Shown: positions 28,820-38,480 of the stretch, piece after piece
How positions within the stretch are numbered: the stretch's first letter is position 1
How the letters are laid out: the number at the start of each line of letters is the position of its first letter
From: Candidatus Gastranaerophilales bacterium
GTDB taxonomy: Bacteria; Cyanobacteriota; Vampirovibrionia; Gastranaerophilales; Gastranaerophilaceae
Length of the DNA: 64,000 nucleotides
Assembly (NCBI GenBank): GCA_944323145.1
Contig: CALURJ010000005.1
Location: forward strand, 37,294-101,293
Direction: 5' to 3'
Position numbers and translations under genes: made by a program
The notes under the pieces: generated by a model
Databases searched by the model: none
What the model was told of the DNA's origin: nothing
Seen by the model: only the letters and a program-made list of their open reading frames with translations

Positions 28820-30289
28820 TTAATTGTCCTTTAAAGACCAGAAATCTTTTTGAAGCATTACAAGAAACGGAATTAATTCCAGACGCCCGATCATCATATT
28901 GAATATCATAATTGCTTTTGTTGAAAAATGTACTCCGTCAAAGCTTGCCATAGGGCCTATTGTTTTTGCAAAGCCCGGCCCTATATTACCGAGTGCAGTT
29001 ATACTGCTGCTTAATCCTATTGTTGTACTTTGTTCAACTATAGATATAGTAATTGATGTTATTCCAAAAATTAAAAAGTAATAAAATGCAAATACAACAA
29101 TTTGTCTTGCAACATCTGCAGGTACTGTTTTATTATCAACTTTAATATTTATAATTGCATTTGGATGAAGGATTTTTAATAGTTCACTTTTCATCGCTTT
29201 AAAAATAATCATCCATCTTATTATTTTTAAACCGCCGCCTGCGGAACTTGCACAGGAACCCATAAACATTACCATAAATAATAAAAGTTTAGATGTATAA
29301 TCCCAGTTAATAAAGTCTACACTGGCGCTTCCAGTTGATGTTGTTATACTGATGACCTGATATAAAGCATCTGTAAATCCTTGGAATATTGTTGAATGGC
29401 AATTTATAACAAGGGAAATTGTAATTAGTATTGCCATAAGTATAATCATTCCGAAATAGACTCTGAATTCTTCATTTTTGAATAATATTGAAGGCTTTTT
29501 CTGAACTAAAGCTTGATATTGAATGTTAAAACTTGCTCCTGCCAGAAACATAAAAATTAATATAATCCAGGTAATATAATTAGAATGATACCCCATTGTA
29601 CTTTGCGAGTTTGGAGAAAAACCGCCTGCAGCCAGTGTAGAAAGAGAATTACATACCGCATCAAATCCGCTCATACCAAATGCCATTAACAAAATTATCT
29701 GTAAAACAGTTAACCCTGCATAAATTTTCCACAGAGCCGACGCAGTATTTCTTATCCTTGGGGTAAATTTATCTTCCGTAGGCCCCGGGGCTTCGGCGAA
29801 AAACATCTGACGTCCCGCAACTGCAAACTGGGGTAATATTGCGATAAATAATACTATAATTCCCAAACCGCCCAGCCATTGCGTCAGAGATCTCCAGAAA
29901 AAGAATGCCTGAGGATAATTATAGTCAGTTAAAATTGTTGCTCCGGTCGTAGTAATTCCCGAAACAGACTCAAATAACGCATTAATCGGTGAAATCCCGT
30001 AAAACAGGTACGGTATGGCAGACACCAGACCGAATATTATCCACGAAAATGCTACGACAAACAGTGCTTCTGCTTTTTTTATATCATTGAGATTTTCGAG
30101 TGTTGTTGAATTAGGAACCGATATTCTGAAAATATACCCAAAACCTGCAGAAATAACACCTGCCGTTAAAAACGGTAAAATTGATGAATAATCTTGATAG
30201 TAAAGTGCAACTGCAATAGGGGACAGTATTACAAGACCTATATAAATCATTGTTAAACCTATTGCGTTTGCTAAATAATTTAAGCGCAT
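28820..30289 (-). CDS. trkH: TrkH/KtrB-family potassium uptake protein
   Basis: Potassium-translocating membrane subunit, 489 residues, about ten or more hydrophobic segments in four pore repeats. Selectivity-filter-like stretches are visible, for example T-T-T-G-A-T-I-L, T-L-A-A-G-G-F-S-P, T-S-T-G-S-A-S and A-L-G-N-I-G-P-G-F. It lies 1 nt downstream of trkA, its regulatory partner, in the same operon. Confidence 0.94.
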   Translation of the reverse strand: MRLNYLANAIGLTMIYIGLVILSPIAVALYYQDYSSILPFLTAGVISAGFGYIFRISVPNSTTLENLNDIKKAEALFVVAFSWIIFGLVSAIPYLFYGISPINALFESVSGITTTGATILTDYNYPQAFFFWRSLTQWLGGLGIIVLFIAILPQFAVAGRQMFFAEAPGPTEDKFTPRIRNTASALWKIYAGLTVLQIILLMAFGMSGFDAVCNSLSTLAAGGFSPNSQSTMGYHSNYITWIILIFMFLAGASFNIQYQALVQKKPSILFKNEEFRVYFGMIILMAILITISLVINCHSTIFQGFTDALYQVISITTSTGSASVDFINWDYTSKLLLFMVMFMGSCASSAGGGLKIIRWMIIFKAMKSELLKILHPNAIINIKVDNKTVPADVARQIVVFAFYYFLIFGITSITISIVEQSTTIGLSSSITALGNIGPGFAKTIGPMASFDGVHFSTKAIMIFNMMIGRLELIPFLVMLQKDFWSLKDN

Positions 30290-30290
30290 T

Positions 30291-31631
30291 TTACTTTACC
30301 TTAAAAAATTCCTTTATTTTTACGGCATTTTCAGCCTTTGTGAATATAATTAAAATATCATCTGTTTTAATTTCTGTTTCTCCGTAAGGAATGATGATAT
30401 TATTTTTTCTTTGAATCACACCTATAATTGCACGCTCCGGAAATCTCAATTCCATAATTTTTTTGTTGTTAAATTCCGGCAGTACATTGATTTCTAAGAC
30501 TTCTCCCTGTCCTTGTTCAACTGTTGCAAGGATATCAACATCGTTTTCAAGAAGATCATTTCTGACTTCGTTTATCGCCGAATTCTTTGGAGAAATTGCA
30601 ATATCTATACCGACTTTTTCAAAAAGCGGGATATTTAAAACTTTCGAAACTCTGGCTATAACTCTTTTTATCCCCAGCTGTTTTACAAGCAGCGAGCATA
30701 AAAGGTTTCTTTCATCATTATTTGTTACACTTATTGCCACATCAGCAGATCCTATTTCTTCTTCATCAAGAAGCTTTAAATCGGTTCCGTCCCCGTTTAT
30801 TACAAGAGTGCTGGAAAGTTCCTCTGCGAGAAGCTGGCAGCGTTCATAATCTTTTTCAATAATTTTTGTTTTAATTTTTAATTTTTCAAGGGTTTTGGCA
30901 AGCATCATTCCCACATTGCCGCCGCCTATAATTGCAACTGATTTTACTATTTCTTTTTTATGGAAGAAAGTTCCGGCTAAGATGTCTAAGGAATGAGATG
31001 TCCCCATAAAAATAAGTTTGTCGCCTTCCATAATTTCAGTATCACCGTTTGGAATAAAAAGCTGTGAATCTCTTGTTAAGCCTACCATAAGGGTATCCTT
31101 AGTAAATCCGCAGTCTTTAACTTTTTTCCCGATAATATCAAGATAAGGTTGAACTTTGTATTCCAGTAACCTTGCTCTGCCGTCCGCAAAGTTTTCAACG
31201 TCAAGAGCATGTGCAACGGTTACAATTCTGAAAATTTCTTGTGTAAGAAGTTCTTCAGGCCAGATTATATAGTCAATAAAGAAGTCACAGAAATTTTCGC
31301 TGTTTTTTTCAAAGTTCAGAGTCTTTTTGTATTCTTCTCTGCTTACGAAACAGATTGTTCTGACCCCGCCGTATCTTTTTGCAGAAAGGCAGGCAACGAT
31401 ATTAGCCTCATCAATTCCCGTGCAGGCAATAAATATATCAGTATTTTTAATATCCGCACTTTTTAAAACGTCAATATTAGATGCATTACCCTGAATAAAA
31501 CTTATATCCAGCTTATTAAATTCATCCGTCCGGTTTTCTTCTTTGTCGATTATTGTGATGTCATGGTCTTCAAAAAATTCGGTTGCCAAAAGGCAGCCTA
31601 TTTCTGTTGCACCGTATATTACAATTTTCAT
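30291..31631 (-). CDS. trkA: Trk potassium uptake regulator TrkA
   Basis: Cytoplasmic regulator of TrkH, 446 residues: two Rossmann RCK-N domains (nucleotide loops G-A-T-E-I-G near residue 8 and G-G-G-N-V-G near residue 236) each followed by an RCK-C domain. This duplicated arrangement is the TrkA form rather than the short KtrA. The first loop deviates from the usual G-x-G-x-x-G. Operon with trkH, divergent from the kinase-like gene. Confidence 0.94.
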   Translation of the reverse strand: MKIVIYGATEIGCLLATEFFEDHDITIIDKEENRTDEFNKLDISFIQGNASNIDVLKSADIKNTDIFIACTGIDEANIVACLSAKRYGGVRTICFVSREEYKKTLNFEKNSENFCDFFIDYIIWPEELLTQEIFRIVTVAHALDVENFADGRARLLEYKVQPYLDIIGKKVKDCGFTKDTLMVGLTRDSQLFIPNGDTEIMEGDKLIFMGTSHSLDILAGTFFHKKEIVKSVAIIGGGNVGMMLAKTLEKLKIKTKIIEKDYERCQLLAEELSSTLVINGDGTDLKLLDEEEIGSADVAISVTNNDERNLLCSLLVKQLGIKRVIARVSKVLNIPLFEKVGIDIAISPKNSAINEVRNDLLENDVDILATVEQGQGEVLEINVLPEFNNKKIMELRFPERAIIGVIQRKNNIIIPYGETEIKTDDILIIFTKAENAVKIKEFFKVK

Positions 31632-31670
31632 AATGTGAATTATATATTAAGTTAAAATTTTTTACAAGTA

Positions 31671-32681
31671 TTGAAAATTCTGGCAATTTTAATTTTTACA
31701 CCACTTATAAAAAATATGTTAGGAAAGATAAATTTAATAAATTATGAAAAATGCTATCCTTCCCGTTTGAAAAAGCTTTTTCGGGCAGATTTAAATTACC
31801 TTGCTTATGATAAATTTATCCCGCAAATGAAAAATGCCGTTGTCGGGAATATCCCGCCGGAGATTATTTGTTTGTTTAAAACGGATAAAGGTGAAAAAAT
31901 AAAAGCGTTTCAAAGTGCTCTGTCTGACCTGTCAAAATATCTGAGAGAATGTTATAAATCCGCAAAGGAACAAAATTTAATATCTTATGATTTTACAAAT
32001 TTAGAAGCTGATTTGACGTTATTTGAAGAAAGTATATCTGCTTTTGCAAACAGGCGTTTTAAAGGAATTTTGCCATCAGGGATTACGTCAGAGTTAAAAT
32101 ATGCAGGAAAAGGTGCCTGGGGCAATGTTTTTAAATTTTCTCTCAAGAATAGCAAGGGTGAGAAAATCATGCACGACAAGGCTTTTAAGGTTTATCATAA
32201 TATTGATAATCCGGTAAGAGGACTTTCAAGGATGAAAAATAATTATGCGGAAGCGAATTTTTGGACTTATTTAAAATTTGCAGCCGGTCACAGGCTTGAT
32301 AAAACTCAATTTACCAGACATTATATCTCTGACGCAAAAAACGGTTACGCACTTACAGAGTTTGCCGATGAGAATATTTCTAAAACAACTTCTCCTTTGG
32401 ATATGAATAATGTAATAAGATTAATGTATATTGATTTCTCTAATGAACCGATTAACGGGAAATTATATGACGGTGGAGGATTTGTAAAACGATTTGATTT
32501 CATCAAAGATAAAATGATTCTTCGCTATTTTAAAAAGCTCTGGTTCAGAAATTCTGAAAAAGAGCTTAATAAAGTTATAAAAGATTTTGAAGATAAAATT
32601 GCAAATCAGAAAACTCCTCACAGGGACAAAATTCAAATGGCTCTTGAATTATTTAAGGAGAAACAGAATATAAATGATTAA
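31671..32681 (+). CDS. protein with protein-kinase-like N-lobe motif, function unknown
   Basis: Not assigned to a family. 336 residues from TTG 31671; an ATG at 31716, 15 codons on, is a credible alternative, and neither has a Shine-Dalgarno sequence. Around residue 145 it has A-G-K-G-A-W-G-N-V-F-K-F, like the kinase glycine-rich loop, followed by D-K-A-F-K-V-Y-H, which would place an ATP-binding lysine. Downstream Y-A-L-T-E-F-A-D resembles a hinge, but I cannot see clear H-R-D or D-F-G motifs, so it may be a degenerate or atypical kinase fold. Its 3' end overlaps yggT tail-to-tail by 33 nt. Confidence 0.6.
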   Translation: MKILAILIFTPLIKNMLGKINLINYEKCYPSRLKKLFRADLNYLAYDKFIPQMKNAVVGNIPPEIICLFKTDKGEKIKAFQSALSDLSKYLRECYKSAKEQNLISYDFTNLEADLTLFEESISAFANRRFKGILPSGITSELKYAGKGAWGNVFKFSLKNSKGEKIMHDKAFKVYHNIDNPVRGLSRMKNNYAEANFWTYLKFAAGHRLDKTQFTRHYISDAKNGYALTEFADENISKTTSPLDMNNVIRLMYIDFSNEPINGKLYDGGGFVKRFDFIKDKMILRYFKKLWFRNSEKELNKVIKDFEDKIANQKTPHRDKIQMALELFKEKQNIND

Positions 32682-32918
32682 GTAATTTAATATCTGTAAA
32701 ACGATAACCGCAACAATCGGCGAAAAATCCAATCCTCCGACCGGCGGAATTATTCTTCTGAATATATCAAGATATAAATCAGTAACGTCTTTTAAACCTG
32801 TAAACGGTTGTTTATACCAGTCAATACTGGGTATAAAACTCAGCAAACATCTTACAAGTATGAGCCAAAAATATATTTGAAAAAAACTGTTTACAACGAA
32901 AATTAAATTGTTAATCAT
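32649..32918 (-). CDS. yggT: YggT-family membrane protein
   Basis: 89 residues with two membrane helices flanking the family core: L-V-R-C-L-L-S-F-I-P, then an amphipathic stretch, and R-R-I-I-P-P-V-G-G-L-D-F-S-P-I-V-A. This is the single-repeat form of YggT; in cyanobacterial/plastid relatives the family affects membrane or division organisation. Its last 33 nt are antisense to the kinase-like gene. It lies 11 nt after mtnP on the same strand, so possibly co-transcribed. Confidence 0.9.
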   Translation of the reverse strand: MINNLIFVVNSFFQIYFWLILVRCLLSFIPSIDWYKQPFTGLKDVTDLYLDIFRRIIPPVGGLDFSPIVAVIVLQILNYLIIYILFLLK

Positions 32919-32929
32919 TATTCACCTGT

Positions 32930-33733
32930 TTATAATTGAGAACTTTTTTTAGTATTTGCACATTCGCAATTTTGTCTTTCTTCCGGAATATTTTCAATCA
33001 TTTTGAAAAGCAGATTTTTAAGATTAGACACATTTGAATCAAATACTTCAATTACTGCATGATGAGAAACCGGCGGAACATCACCGACTAATCCCGCATC
33101 ATAATCTGTTATCAATGAAATATTCAACGGGCACATATCCATTTCTTTTACTAGGTAAGCTTCTGGGAATGCTGTCATATTTATGACTTCCCATCCCTGA
33201 TTTGTGAAAAATTTGGATTCTGCCTTAGTTGAAAATCTAGGACCGTTTATAACTACGACTGTTCCCGTTTCATGAACAGTAATGCCGAGATCTTTAGCAG
33301 TTTTTACCGCAAGTTGTCTGAGTTCGGGACAGTAAGTTTCAGCTGCAGAAGGGTGTGTAACAACAGGTCCTTCAAAGAAGGTTGACTTTCTGCCGTCAGT
33401 CCAGTCAACAAACTGGTCGCAAATTACAAAATCACCCGGTTTAACATGCTTTTGCAAGCTTCCTGCAGCGCAAGGAGAAATAACTCTTTCGCAGCCGACG
33501 GATTTCATAGCCCAGACATTTGCTCTGTAATTAATTAAATGGGGAAGTATAGTATGGTTTCTTCCGTGTCTTGGCATAAAAGCTACTTTATGGCTGCCGA
33601 TAGAACCGATAAATAGATTGTCGCTCGGCATTCCGTAAGGAGTTTCGACTTTTACTTCTTCTATATTATCAAGGAATTTATAAAATCCAGAGCCTCCAAA
33701 TACACCAATTGTTGCTAATTTTTTGTTTTCCAT
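32930..33733 (-). CDS. mtnP: S-methyl-5'-thioadenosine phosphorylase
   Basis: Phosphorolysis of methylthioadenosine to adenine and methylthioribose-1-phosphate in methionine salvage; PNP/MTAP family 2, 267 residues. Visible: G-V-F-G-G-S-G-F-Y, P-R-H-G-R-N-H (phosphate site), N-Y-R-A-N-V-W-A-M, and M-T-A-F-P-E-A-Y-L-V-K-E-M-D, where the pattern around M-T-x-x-P-E favours MTA phosphorylase. Start has AAAGGAGA upstream. The C-terminal 20 residues are polar with two Cys and probably disordered. Confidence 0.9.
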   Translation of the reverse strand: MENKKLATIGVFGGSGFYKFLDNIEEVKVETPYGMPSDNLFIGSIGSHKVAFMPRHGRNHTILPHLINYRANVWAMKSVGCERVISPCAAGSLQKHVKPGDFVICDQFVDWTDGRKSTFFEGPVVTHPSAAETYCPELRQLAVKTAKDLGITVHETGTVVVINGPRFSTKAESKFFTNQGWEVINMTAFPEAYLVKEMDMCPLNISLITDYDAGLVGDVPPVSHHAVIEVFDSNVSNLKNLLFKMIENIPEERQNCECANTKKSSQL

Positions 33734-33821
33734 ATATACATTCTCCTTTTTTACTTAAATAGATTTTATCATGAAAATAAATTTGTCAAAACAGAAGAAA
33801 AATATAAAAAATCAATAAAAA

Positions 33822-33888
33822 ATCAGGTGCTTAATAATTGTTACAATTACACTTTAAAACCTGATATGACTTGTGTTTAGCAGGTTTT
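33822..33888. other. structured intergenic region with alternative pairings
   Basis: The ~300 nt between mtnP and the transglycosylase hold ATCAGGT (33822) pairing with ACCTGAT (33859), a nested TAATTGT-T-ACAATTA palindrome (33835-33849), and AAAACCTG (33856) pairing with CAGGTTTT (33881). The last two long-range pairings share ACCTG and exclude each other, like an attenuator switch. No known riboswitch consensus was recognised. The rest of the gap (33889-34041) is AT-rich with no gene seen. Confidence 0.45.
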
Positions 33889-34041
33889 GAACTCGCGAAT
33901 TTGATCCTCAGGGGTTGAAATTTTATTTTTTTGTTATATAGTGTAAGTACAATTTTATTCTTAAAAGTTTTTGACTTATTGAAGAAATGGGTCGTTAGGG
34001 AATTTTTAAGGATTTCAATTTACAACGTAGAGGATTACATT

Positions 34042-34683
34042 TTGAGAAAATTATTACTGTTAACTTTTACACTTTTGTGTATGTTGTTTACCCATGCACA
34101 ATGTCAGGCAGCTGACGTAAATTCTGTAAAAGCGACAATAGTAAAACATGCTATTGAAATGGGAGTGGATCCTGCAATAGCGCTTAGTATAGCGCGTACA
34201 GAATCAGGATTCAGACACGAAGCGAGAAGTTCGCACGGTGCGGTTGGTGTTTTTCAGCTTATGCCGTCAACAGCAAGAAGAATGGGATATAATCCTTATC
34301 TTCTGAATGAAAATATTAAAGCCGGAATTACTTATTACAAAAAAATGTATAATATGTTCGGTTCTGTTGAATTAGCATTAGCAGCTTATAACGCCGGCCC
34401 GGGAAATGTAAAAAAATATAATGCAATTCCTCCGTATGCAGAAACAAGACGTTTTGTAAACAAGATTATGACTGATGTTAAAAGACAAAAAGTCAATCCG
34501 GATCCGGCAGTTGTGAATGCGAGAAAGGGAATATATACAGCCAAAACTCCCAAAACTGTAACATCAAAACCCGCAGTTCATACATCAACTGGACAGGTAA
34601 TGGATACGAAGGATCTTCAGGTTGAAGTTCTTGATGAAAAACCTATAGAATTGAAACTTGAAACTTTAACTGTAGCCATTTAG
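34042..34683 (+). CDS. lytic transglycosylase (SLT family)
   Basis: Cleaves peptidoglycan in the periplasm. I chose the TTG at 34042, which has TAGAGG 8 nt upstream and opens a clean signal peptide (L-L-L-T-F-T-L-L-C-M-L-F); upstream in-frame TTGs give implausible N-termini. Length is 213 residues. The SLT domain has the catalytic Glu in A-R-T-E-S-G-F, then G-A-V-G-V-F-Q-L-M-P-S-T-A and A-Y-N-A-G-P-G-N-V. The ~65 C-terminal residues are Pro/Lys/Thr-rich and probably disordered. Followed by a strong terminator. Confidence 0.92.
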   Translation: MRKLLLLTFTLLCMLFTHAQCQAADVNSVKATIVKHAIEMGVDPAIALSIARTESGFRHEARSSHGAVGVFQLMPSTARRMGYNPYLLNENIKAGITYYKKMYNMFGSVELALAAYNAGPGNVKKYNAIPPYAETRRFVNKIMTDVKRQKVNPDPAVVNARKGIYTAKTPKTVTSKPAVHTSTGQVMDTKDLQVEVLDEKPIELKLETLTVAI

Positions 34684-34696
34684 AAAACTGGAAAAT

Positions 34697-34730
34697 AAAA
34701 AAACTCCTTCTTTATATGAAGGAGTTTTTT
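34697..34730. terminator. bidirectional terminator between transglycosylase and M20 peptidase genes
   Basis: AAAAAACTCCTTC / GAAGGAGTTTTTT hairpin with a 7-nt loop; serves both convergent genes. Confidence 0.92.
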
Positions 34731-34731
34731 A

Positions 34732-35898
34732 TTATGAATTAAAAGATTTGAATAATTCTTTTAATAATTCCTGTCCTTTAATCATTGATTTGTAATCCAG
34801 ATATTCATTCTTTGAGTGCATATTGCAAACTGTTGCAAGACCAAGCAAATATGGTACAAATTTATCATTATTTGCGTTTGTTTCATTTGCGTAAATGTGG
34901 GTTTCTGCACCGGCATGGAATGATGTTATATCCGGTTTTACTCCGACTTTTTTTGCGACAGTTTCAAAAAGTATCGGGATATAATCATCGTCAACTTTTT
35001 CAAAAGGCGGCAAGTGTTCTTCAAATTCAATTGAGGCATCCGCCAGATTTTTATGTGCGGCATTAAATTCATCAACAGTTAAAGCCATTTTCATCTTTAA
35101 TTCTTCTTCTTTTTTACGGCTGGAGCTTCTGATTGAGTAACTTACTTCTGCATCGGTATTAATAATATTGGTTACATTGATATCTCCTGCTGAAATTCCG
35201 CCTAAATTGCAAGAAGTAATTACTGTTCCTTCTTCTTCATAGAAAACTCCCTGAGGAAGATTTGATATTAAATCTGCAATAAGTTTTGCTGCATTTGCTC
35301 TTGTTTTGTCACCGATATCAATACCTGAGTGCCCGCCTTTGAAGCTGTGGACTTTGATTCTGGCTAAAGTATAGCTTGCGCCTGATACTTCGCACTGCCC
35401 TAAAGTGTCGCTGTCAAGGACAAGAACGTATTTAGATTTGAAATTTTTCAAGTTTGCGTTTCTGATCCCAGACAGCCCGTTTTCCTCATCACGGGTAAAC
35501 ATAATTTCAAGACCGCCATGCATCATTGTTGATTTTGCAAGTTCTTTTGCAAAATAAAGAGCATTTGCAACGCCGGCTTTATCATCCCCGCCTAAAGTTC
35601 TATCTATTGCGTGAATAAAACCGTTTTCATCAACATAAGTTTTTACAGGAGTGTCATCTCCTATTACATCCATATGAGCAGACAACATTAGAGGTTCTTT
35701 GGAGCTGTCTGTTGCCGGGATATTTATAATTACATTTTTAAAATCATCAAATTTGCAATCTATTCCATTTTTGTCGCAATAATTTTTAATCCATTCCGCA
35801 ACTTTTTCTTCGTGCATAGAAGGGGATGGAACTTCTGCAAGACTGCAGAACAAATCAACAAGCTCATGTTCTTTTCTTATATCTTCAATCATTATCAT
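34732..35898 (-). CDS. M20-family peptidase, PepT-like
   Basis: Cytoplasmic dizinc aminopeptidase-type enzyme of 388 residues. Metal and catalytic motifs are present: S-A-H-M-D-V (His/Asp), T-L-G-G-D-D-K-A-G (bridging Asp), T-R-D-E-E-N-G (catalytic Glu pair), L-D-S-D, and the C-terminal H-S-K-N-E. The sequence style is that of the PepT-like M20 branch (tripeptidase or related); the substrate cannot be fixed. GAGG stands 8 nt before the chosen ATG. Single gene. Confidence 0.88.
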   Translation of the reverse strand: MIMIEDIRKEHELVDLFCSLAEVPSPSMHEEKVAEWIKNYCDKNGIDCKFDDFKNVIINIPATDSSKEPLMLSAHMDVIGDDTPVKTYVDENGFIHAIDRTLGGDDKAGVANALYFAKELAKSTMMHGGLEIMFTRDEENGLSGIRNANLKNFKSKYVLVLDSDTLGQCEVSGASYTLARIKVHSFKGGHSGIDIGDKTRANAAKLIADLISNLPQGVFYEEEGTVITSCNLGGISAGDINVTNIINTDAEVSYSIRSSSRKKEEELKMKMALTVDEFNAAHKNLADASIEFEEHLPPFEKVDDDYIPILFETVAKKVGVKPDITSFHAGAETHIYANETNANNDKFVPYLLGLATVCNMHSKNEYLDYKSMIKGQELLKELFKSFNS

Positions 35899-35994
35899 AA
35901 TTTTATCCTCTCTCTTACAGAATTTATTTTAGCATTTTTTACTACTTTTGCAAGGATAAAATTTAATATTTTTTTTTAATTTATCGGTAAAAAT

Positions 35995-38361
35995 TTAGTT
36001 TATATCAACCACACTCACGCCGTCGCCGCCTTCAGCGTCTTCTCCGGGGCGGAATTTTGCAACATAAGGTGATGTTGATAAAAAGTCTCTTACGGCAGAT
36101 TTTAATGCTCCTGTACCGTGTCCATGAATAATTGTTACACATGCAAGGTTTGCAAGGCTTGCTTTATCAAGGTAAAATTCAAGACTGTCAAGGGCATCTT
36201 CAACCTTATAACCGCGCAAGTCAAGAGTACTTGAGATATTTGTTCTTCTTAATTCAAATTTTTCAAGAGAACTTGGGCGGTAAACATTTTCTTTCTTTTC
36301 ATAAGCCGAATCGTAAGGTGCGAGTTTGTCGCATTTGATTTTTGTTTTAAAGTTGCCCATCTGTACAGATACATTTTCGTTTTTGTCCGGCAGTGCAAGA
36401 ACCGTTACGGGTTGATGAAGCTCTTTCAAAATCAATTTGTCGCCGGTTTTAATTTTATTCCAGTCAATTTTTTCATACTGCTGTTTTTCATCAAATTCAG
36501 AAAGTTTGCCTTTAAATTTCTGTTCGGTTATGGCAAGTCTTGCATAAGATCTGCGGGCAATTTTTTCGGATTTCTCGCGTCTGAGTTCGTCAAGAATTTC
36601 TTTGATTTCTGCTTTTGCTTCAAGCATTTCCCTGTCAAATTTGTCTTTTATTATTTTGACGGTTTTCTTTTTATCTTTTTTTAAAGAAGCAAGTGATTCT
36701 TCATATTCGGTTTTCAAGTTTTCCGATGTTTCTTTGAGATTTTCTGCTTCTTCAAGATTGTGTGCAAGTTTTGCCTGAGTTTCCTGAAGCTTTTCCACAA
36801 CAAGTATTGACGGGTCTTTAGTGGAAACAACTATATTTCGGGCTTTCTCTGTTATACTTTTATCGAGCCCGAGATTTGAAGCGATTGAGATAGCATTACT
36901 CAACCCCGGTATCCCGATAAGAAGTTTGTATGTCGGTTTTAAAGTTTCCGTATCAAATTCAACCGAAGCGTTTTTGAAATACGGATTTGTGTACTCAAGA
37001 GTTTTCAATTCTCCATAGTGGGTTGTAACCGTTGAAAAAACATTTTTTTCTGCGAGTTTTTCAAGTATGACCTGCGCAAGAACGGCACCTTCTACAGGGT
37101 CAGTGCCTGCGCATATTTCATCGAGGAGTACAAAAGTCTTTTCATTGCATTCTTCTAAAATTTCTATGATATTTGTCATGTGTGATGAAAATGTTGAAAG
37201 ATTTTGTAAAATGCTTTGCTCATCACCTATATCGGCGTAAACATTTTCAAACGGATAAACTTTTGCTGCAGTGCAGGGCAGGAACATTCCAGCTTTTGCC
37301 ATAAGGATAAATAGCCCTATGGTCTTTATTGTAACTGTTTTCCCGCCGGTGTTCGAGCCTGTAATTATAACGGACTTGTAATCTTTGCCGATTTCAAAAT
37401 TATTTGTTACCACATTTTCAACATTGTCAATCAATAGTGGATGCTTCATATTTTCAAACTCAATGAATTTGTGAGTAACAATTTCCGGCTCTGTTGCATG
37501 GATTTTTACTGCATAGCGCGCTTTTGCAAAATGATAGTCAATTGTTGCAAGAATTTGTTCGGTTAAAACAAGTTCTCTTATTTTATCTTTAACTAGAGAT
37601 GTCAGATTCGCAAGAATTCTAACCATTTCCGAATGTATATTTGATTTGATTTCTCTTATTTTGTTATTGAGCGGAACTATCTGCTGCGGTTCTATATAAA
37701 ATGTTTTGTTTGTTGCGGAAACATCGTGTACAATCCCGGGGACTTTGCTTTTTGATGAAGCCATAACCTGAAACACTATTCTGTCATCTCGTGTTGTATA
37801 GATAGTTTCCTGCAGGTGTTTTGTAAAGTCGGGAGAATTTAAAAGTGAATTAACAGTTGTTTTTAAATTCTTTTCGTTATCTCTCAGAGCGGAATAAAGT
37901 CCTTTTAATTCGGGTGTTGCATCCTGTCTTATATTTAAATTTTCATCAAATGTTGCAAAAATCTTTTCTTCCAGTTCTTTATCGACTAACAGATTTTGTG
38001 CCAAGTTTTGTATTATTGAATCGTTTTCAAGATTATCCGAAAGAAATTTTTTAACGAGTCTTGACGTTCTTAGTGTTTTTGCAACATCAATAAGTTCTTC
38101 TTCCGAAAGATAAGTCGAGCCGATATTTTTTTTAATTTGTTCAATATCAGCAACAAATTCAATCGGAATATCCGATGGTATATCAAGAATTGCTTTTGCC
38201 TCACGTGTGCATTGAAGCTCTTTTTTTATTTTTACAATATCAGTAAACGGCAGAGTTTTAAGGCAAATTTCTTTACTCTGTGCAGTTTTTGCGTAATTTG
38301 CCAGTCTTTCCGCTATTTTATCAAATTCGAGAGATTTTCGGCTTTTTTCAGTGATATCCAT
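35995..38361 (-). CDS. mutS2: endonuclease MutS2
   Basis: MutS-paralog ATPase with nuclease tail, acting on recombination intermediates or stalled ribosomes. 788 residues: N-terminal MutS core without mismatch-recognition domains, Walker A G-S-N-T-G-G-K-T-V (around residue 340), Walker B V-L-L-D-E-I-C-A-G-T-D-P, a coiled-coil middle (~520-610), and a C-terminal Smr domain with L-D-L-R-G and H-G-H-G-T-G. All domains look intact. Confidence 0.96.
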   Translation of the reverse strand: MDITEKSRKSLEFDKIAERLANYAKTAQSKEICLKTLPFTDIVKIKKELQCTREAKAILDIPSDIPIEFVADIEQIKKNIGSTYLSEEELIDVAKTLRTSRLVKKFLSDNLENDSIIQNLAQNLLVDKELEEKIFATFDENLNIRQDATPELKGLYSALRDNEKNLKTTVNSLLNSPDFTKHLQETIYTTRDDRIVFQVMASSKSKVPGIVHDVSATNKTFYIEPQQIVPLNNKIREIKSNIHSEMVRILANLTSLVKDKIRELVLTEQILATIDYHFAKARYAVKIHATEPEIVTHKFIEFENMKHPLLIDNVENVVTNNFEIGKDYKSVIITGSNTGGKTVTIKTIGLFILMAKAGMFLPCTAAKVYPFENVYADIGDEQSILQNLSTFSSHMTNIIEILEECNEKTFVLLDEICAGTDPVEGAVLAQVILEKLAEKNVFSTVTTHYGELKTLEYTNPYFKNASVEFDTETLKPTYKLLIGIPGLSNAISIASNLGLDKSITEKARNIVVSTKDPSILVVEKLQETQAKLAHNLEEAENLKETSENLKTEYEESLASLKKDKKKTVKIIKDKFDREMLEAKAEIKEILDELRREKSEKIARRSYARLAITEQKFKGKLSEFDEKQQYEKIDWNKIKTGDKLILKELHQPVTVLALPDKNENVSVQMGNFKTKIKCDKLAPYDSAYEKKENVYRPSSLEKFELRRTNISSTLDLRGYKVEDALDSLEFYLDKASLANLACVTIIHGHGTGALKSAVRDFLSTSPYVAKFRPGEDAEGGDGVSVVDIN

Positions 38362-38421
38362 AATAATATTTAAAGATAATAATGCCTGAATTACAATGAT
38401 TTATTAACTTTTTTTATTTAT

Positions 38422-38449
38422 TTGCACTGAATGTTTTTTAAAGTAAAAT
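38422..38449 (+). promoter_or_regulatory. promoter of gltD-like gene
   Basis: TTGCAC (38422-38427), 16-nt spacer, TAAAAT (38444-38449), about 30 nt before the ATG with an AAGGTGGAAAG ribosome site. Confidence 0.5.
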
Positions 38450-38480
38450 ATTGATAGAGATTAAATAAGAAGGTGGAAAG

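Noticed and set aside
33822..33930. c-di-AMP (ydaO-type) riboswitch before the transglycosylase gene
   Set aside because: Such switches often precede cell-wall hydrolase genes, but the conserved ydaO sequence blocks are not present; only generic inverted repeats are seen.
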